Made by a program: the position numbers and the translations under genes. Under the pieces are notes generated by a model. That model searched no databases and was not told the origin of the DNA. It saw only the letters and a program-made list of their open reading frames with translations. Shown here piece after piece: positions 4,427 through 5,228 of a DNA stretch of 5,228 bases; the stretch's first letter is position 1, and every line of letters starts with the position of its first letter. Origin of the DNA: an uncultured Porphyromonadaceae bacterium (GTDB lineage: Bacteria; Bacteroidota; Bacteroidia; Bacteroidales; Muribaculaceae); NCBI GenBank assembly GCA_947175225.1, contig CAMWLX010000270.1, positions 1 to 5,228 on the forward strand, read 5' to 3'.

Positions 4427-5228
4427 ATGAGAATATTAGTTACATCATCAACCGGATTAACCGGAAAGGCTGTAGTCGAGGCGATGGCTTCAAGGGGTAT
4501 TGGTGTCAGAGCAATGATACATTCCGACAGAAAGGCCGATGAGATGCTCTTTCTTGGCGCATCAGAAACAATAGTCGGTGATATAGCGTCTTATGAAGAT
4601 TTGCTTTCAGCAATGAGAGGAATGGACGCTGTATATTATATATGTCCTACCGCAAGGGAAGATGAGTCAGAAATTGGAAAAATGGCTATCAAAGCCGCAA
4701 AGGAGACTGGAATAAAGAGGTTCATATACCAGTCCGTTCTACATTCCATAGAGCCGGAATTGCCCCATCATCGCCAAAAGCTTGAAATTGAGAGGGCTCT
4801 TGTTAATTCCGTACTTATCTATACCATCGTGCAACCGGCTCCTTTTATGCAGAATATACTGAACGCAAAGGAGGCTTTGGTAAACAGCAAGGTATTTGTC
4901 CAGAAATTCTTTACCGGTATCGACAGTATCAATCGCATAAATCTGATAGATGTAGAGGATTTCGGGAACTGTGTAGCTGCACTCGCTCTCGGCAGTTCGT
5001 ATCATTACGCCACATTGGAATTATGCGGTTCCCAGAACCTTTCAGCCTCGGAAATCCTTTTGGCAATGGAAAAGGTTATCGGACAAAAAATTGAATTGAA
5101 GTATATCACCGATGATGAGATACGGAAATCCATGTCCGAAAGAAATGCACCGAAATACTCGATAGAAACACTACTGAAGATGTTTCATCATTATAACGAC
5201 GGCGACTTTTGCGGTAGCGACTTAGTTG
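4427..5228 (+). CDS. NmrA-like atypical SDR, NAD(P)-binding protein (3' end outside window)
   Basis: The reading frame is open for 267 codons to the window edge; the family is usually about 285-300 residues, so only the last few tens are missing. It is an atypical short-chain dehydrogenase of the NmrA/quinone oxidoreductase-2 type. The Rossmann strand MRILVTSSTGLTGKAVV carries a glycine motif in which the first glycine is replaced by serine (S7-S8-T9-G10-x-x-G13). GDIASYEDLLSAMRGMDAVYYICP (51-74) is the typical second-to-fourth strand region. HHRQKLEIE (114-122) occupies the place of the YxxxK motif, with His for Tyr as in NmrA relatives. VQPAPFMQN (135-143) and IDVEDFG (174-180) are family signatures. 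Such proteins are either quinone reductases or redox-sensing regulators. It is cytoplasmic and divergent from the amidohydrolase. No ribosome binding site precedes the ATG, consistent with leaderless translation. Confidence 0.9.
   Translation, partial: MRILVTSSTGLTGKAVVEAMASRGIGVRAMIHSDRKADEMLFLGASETIVGDIASYEDLLSAMRGMDAVYYICPTAREDESEIGKMAIKAAKETGIKRFIYQSVLHSIEPELPHHRQKLEIERALVNSVLIYTIVQPAPFMQNILNAKEALVNSKVFVQKFFTGIDSINRINLIDVEDFGNCVAALALGSSYHYATLELCGSQNLSASEILLAMEKVIGQKIELKYITDDEIRKSMSERNAPKYSIETLLKMFHHYNDGDFCGSDLV

Noticed and set aside
4739..5005. 88-codon minus-strand open frame
   Set aside because: It is antisense to the NmrA-like gene, which has strong family motifs in the plus strand throughout.

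Overview
The window looks like a chromosomal segment from a member of the Bacteroidota, most likely order Bacteroidales. Three things point there: the 5S rRNA is of the Bacteroides type, several sites match the Bacteroides -7 promoter consensus TAnnTTTG(CA), and the recombinase and phage-type remnants resemble families I know from Bacteroidales genomes. I cannot name the genus; a gut Bacteroidales such as the Muribaculaceae would fit.

Layout. Positions 1-110 are a 5S rRNA gene, presumably the end of an rRNA operon. Positions 111-489 hold no convincing gene, but contain two strong hairpins (201-229 and a perfect 13-bp stem at 408-438) and a coding-like stretch broken by stops. Two minus-strand genes follow, 11 bp apart (1805 to 490). 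The upstream one encodes a secreted PEGA-domain protein; the downstream one encodes a secreted beta-rich protein resembling the concanavalin-like/DUF1080 fold. They are probably one operon exporting two envelope proteins of unknown role.

Upstream of this pair, at 1811-2080 on the minus strand, lies the most interesting part of the window. A TAACTTTGCA promoter element is followed by about 260 nt of densely self-complementary sequence. It can fold into a long interrupted rod, with a possible intrinsic terminator (GC stem then TTTTT) at 1853-1881. The strand GTTTTCCTAGC can pair either with an upstream partner or with an 11-base perfect partner that contains the Shine-Dalgarno sequence of the PEGA gene. 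This looks like either a rod-shaped small RNA (6S-like) or a leader riboregulator, or a small RNA whose read-through forms the leader.

Positions 2329-3190 are mobile-element debris. A 5'-truncated tyrosine recombinase catalytic domain (+) with one single-base deletion faces, tail to tail, a phage-type gene (-) with a single-base surplus and a cut-off C-terminus.

The right part is a divergent metabolic pair. One gene is an amidohydrolase-2 enzyme of the gamma-resorcylate decarboxylase/ACMSD type (3330-4325, minus). The other is an NmrA-like NAD(P)-binding protein (4427 to beyond the window end, plus). Their 101-bp intergenic region carries a perfect 14-bp palindrome exactly 20 bp upstream of a TATATTTG -7 box. 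That box ends only 4 bp before the ATG, so the NmrA-like gene is probably leaderless and controlled by a dimeric repressor or activator.
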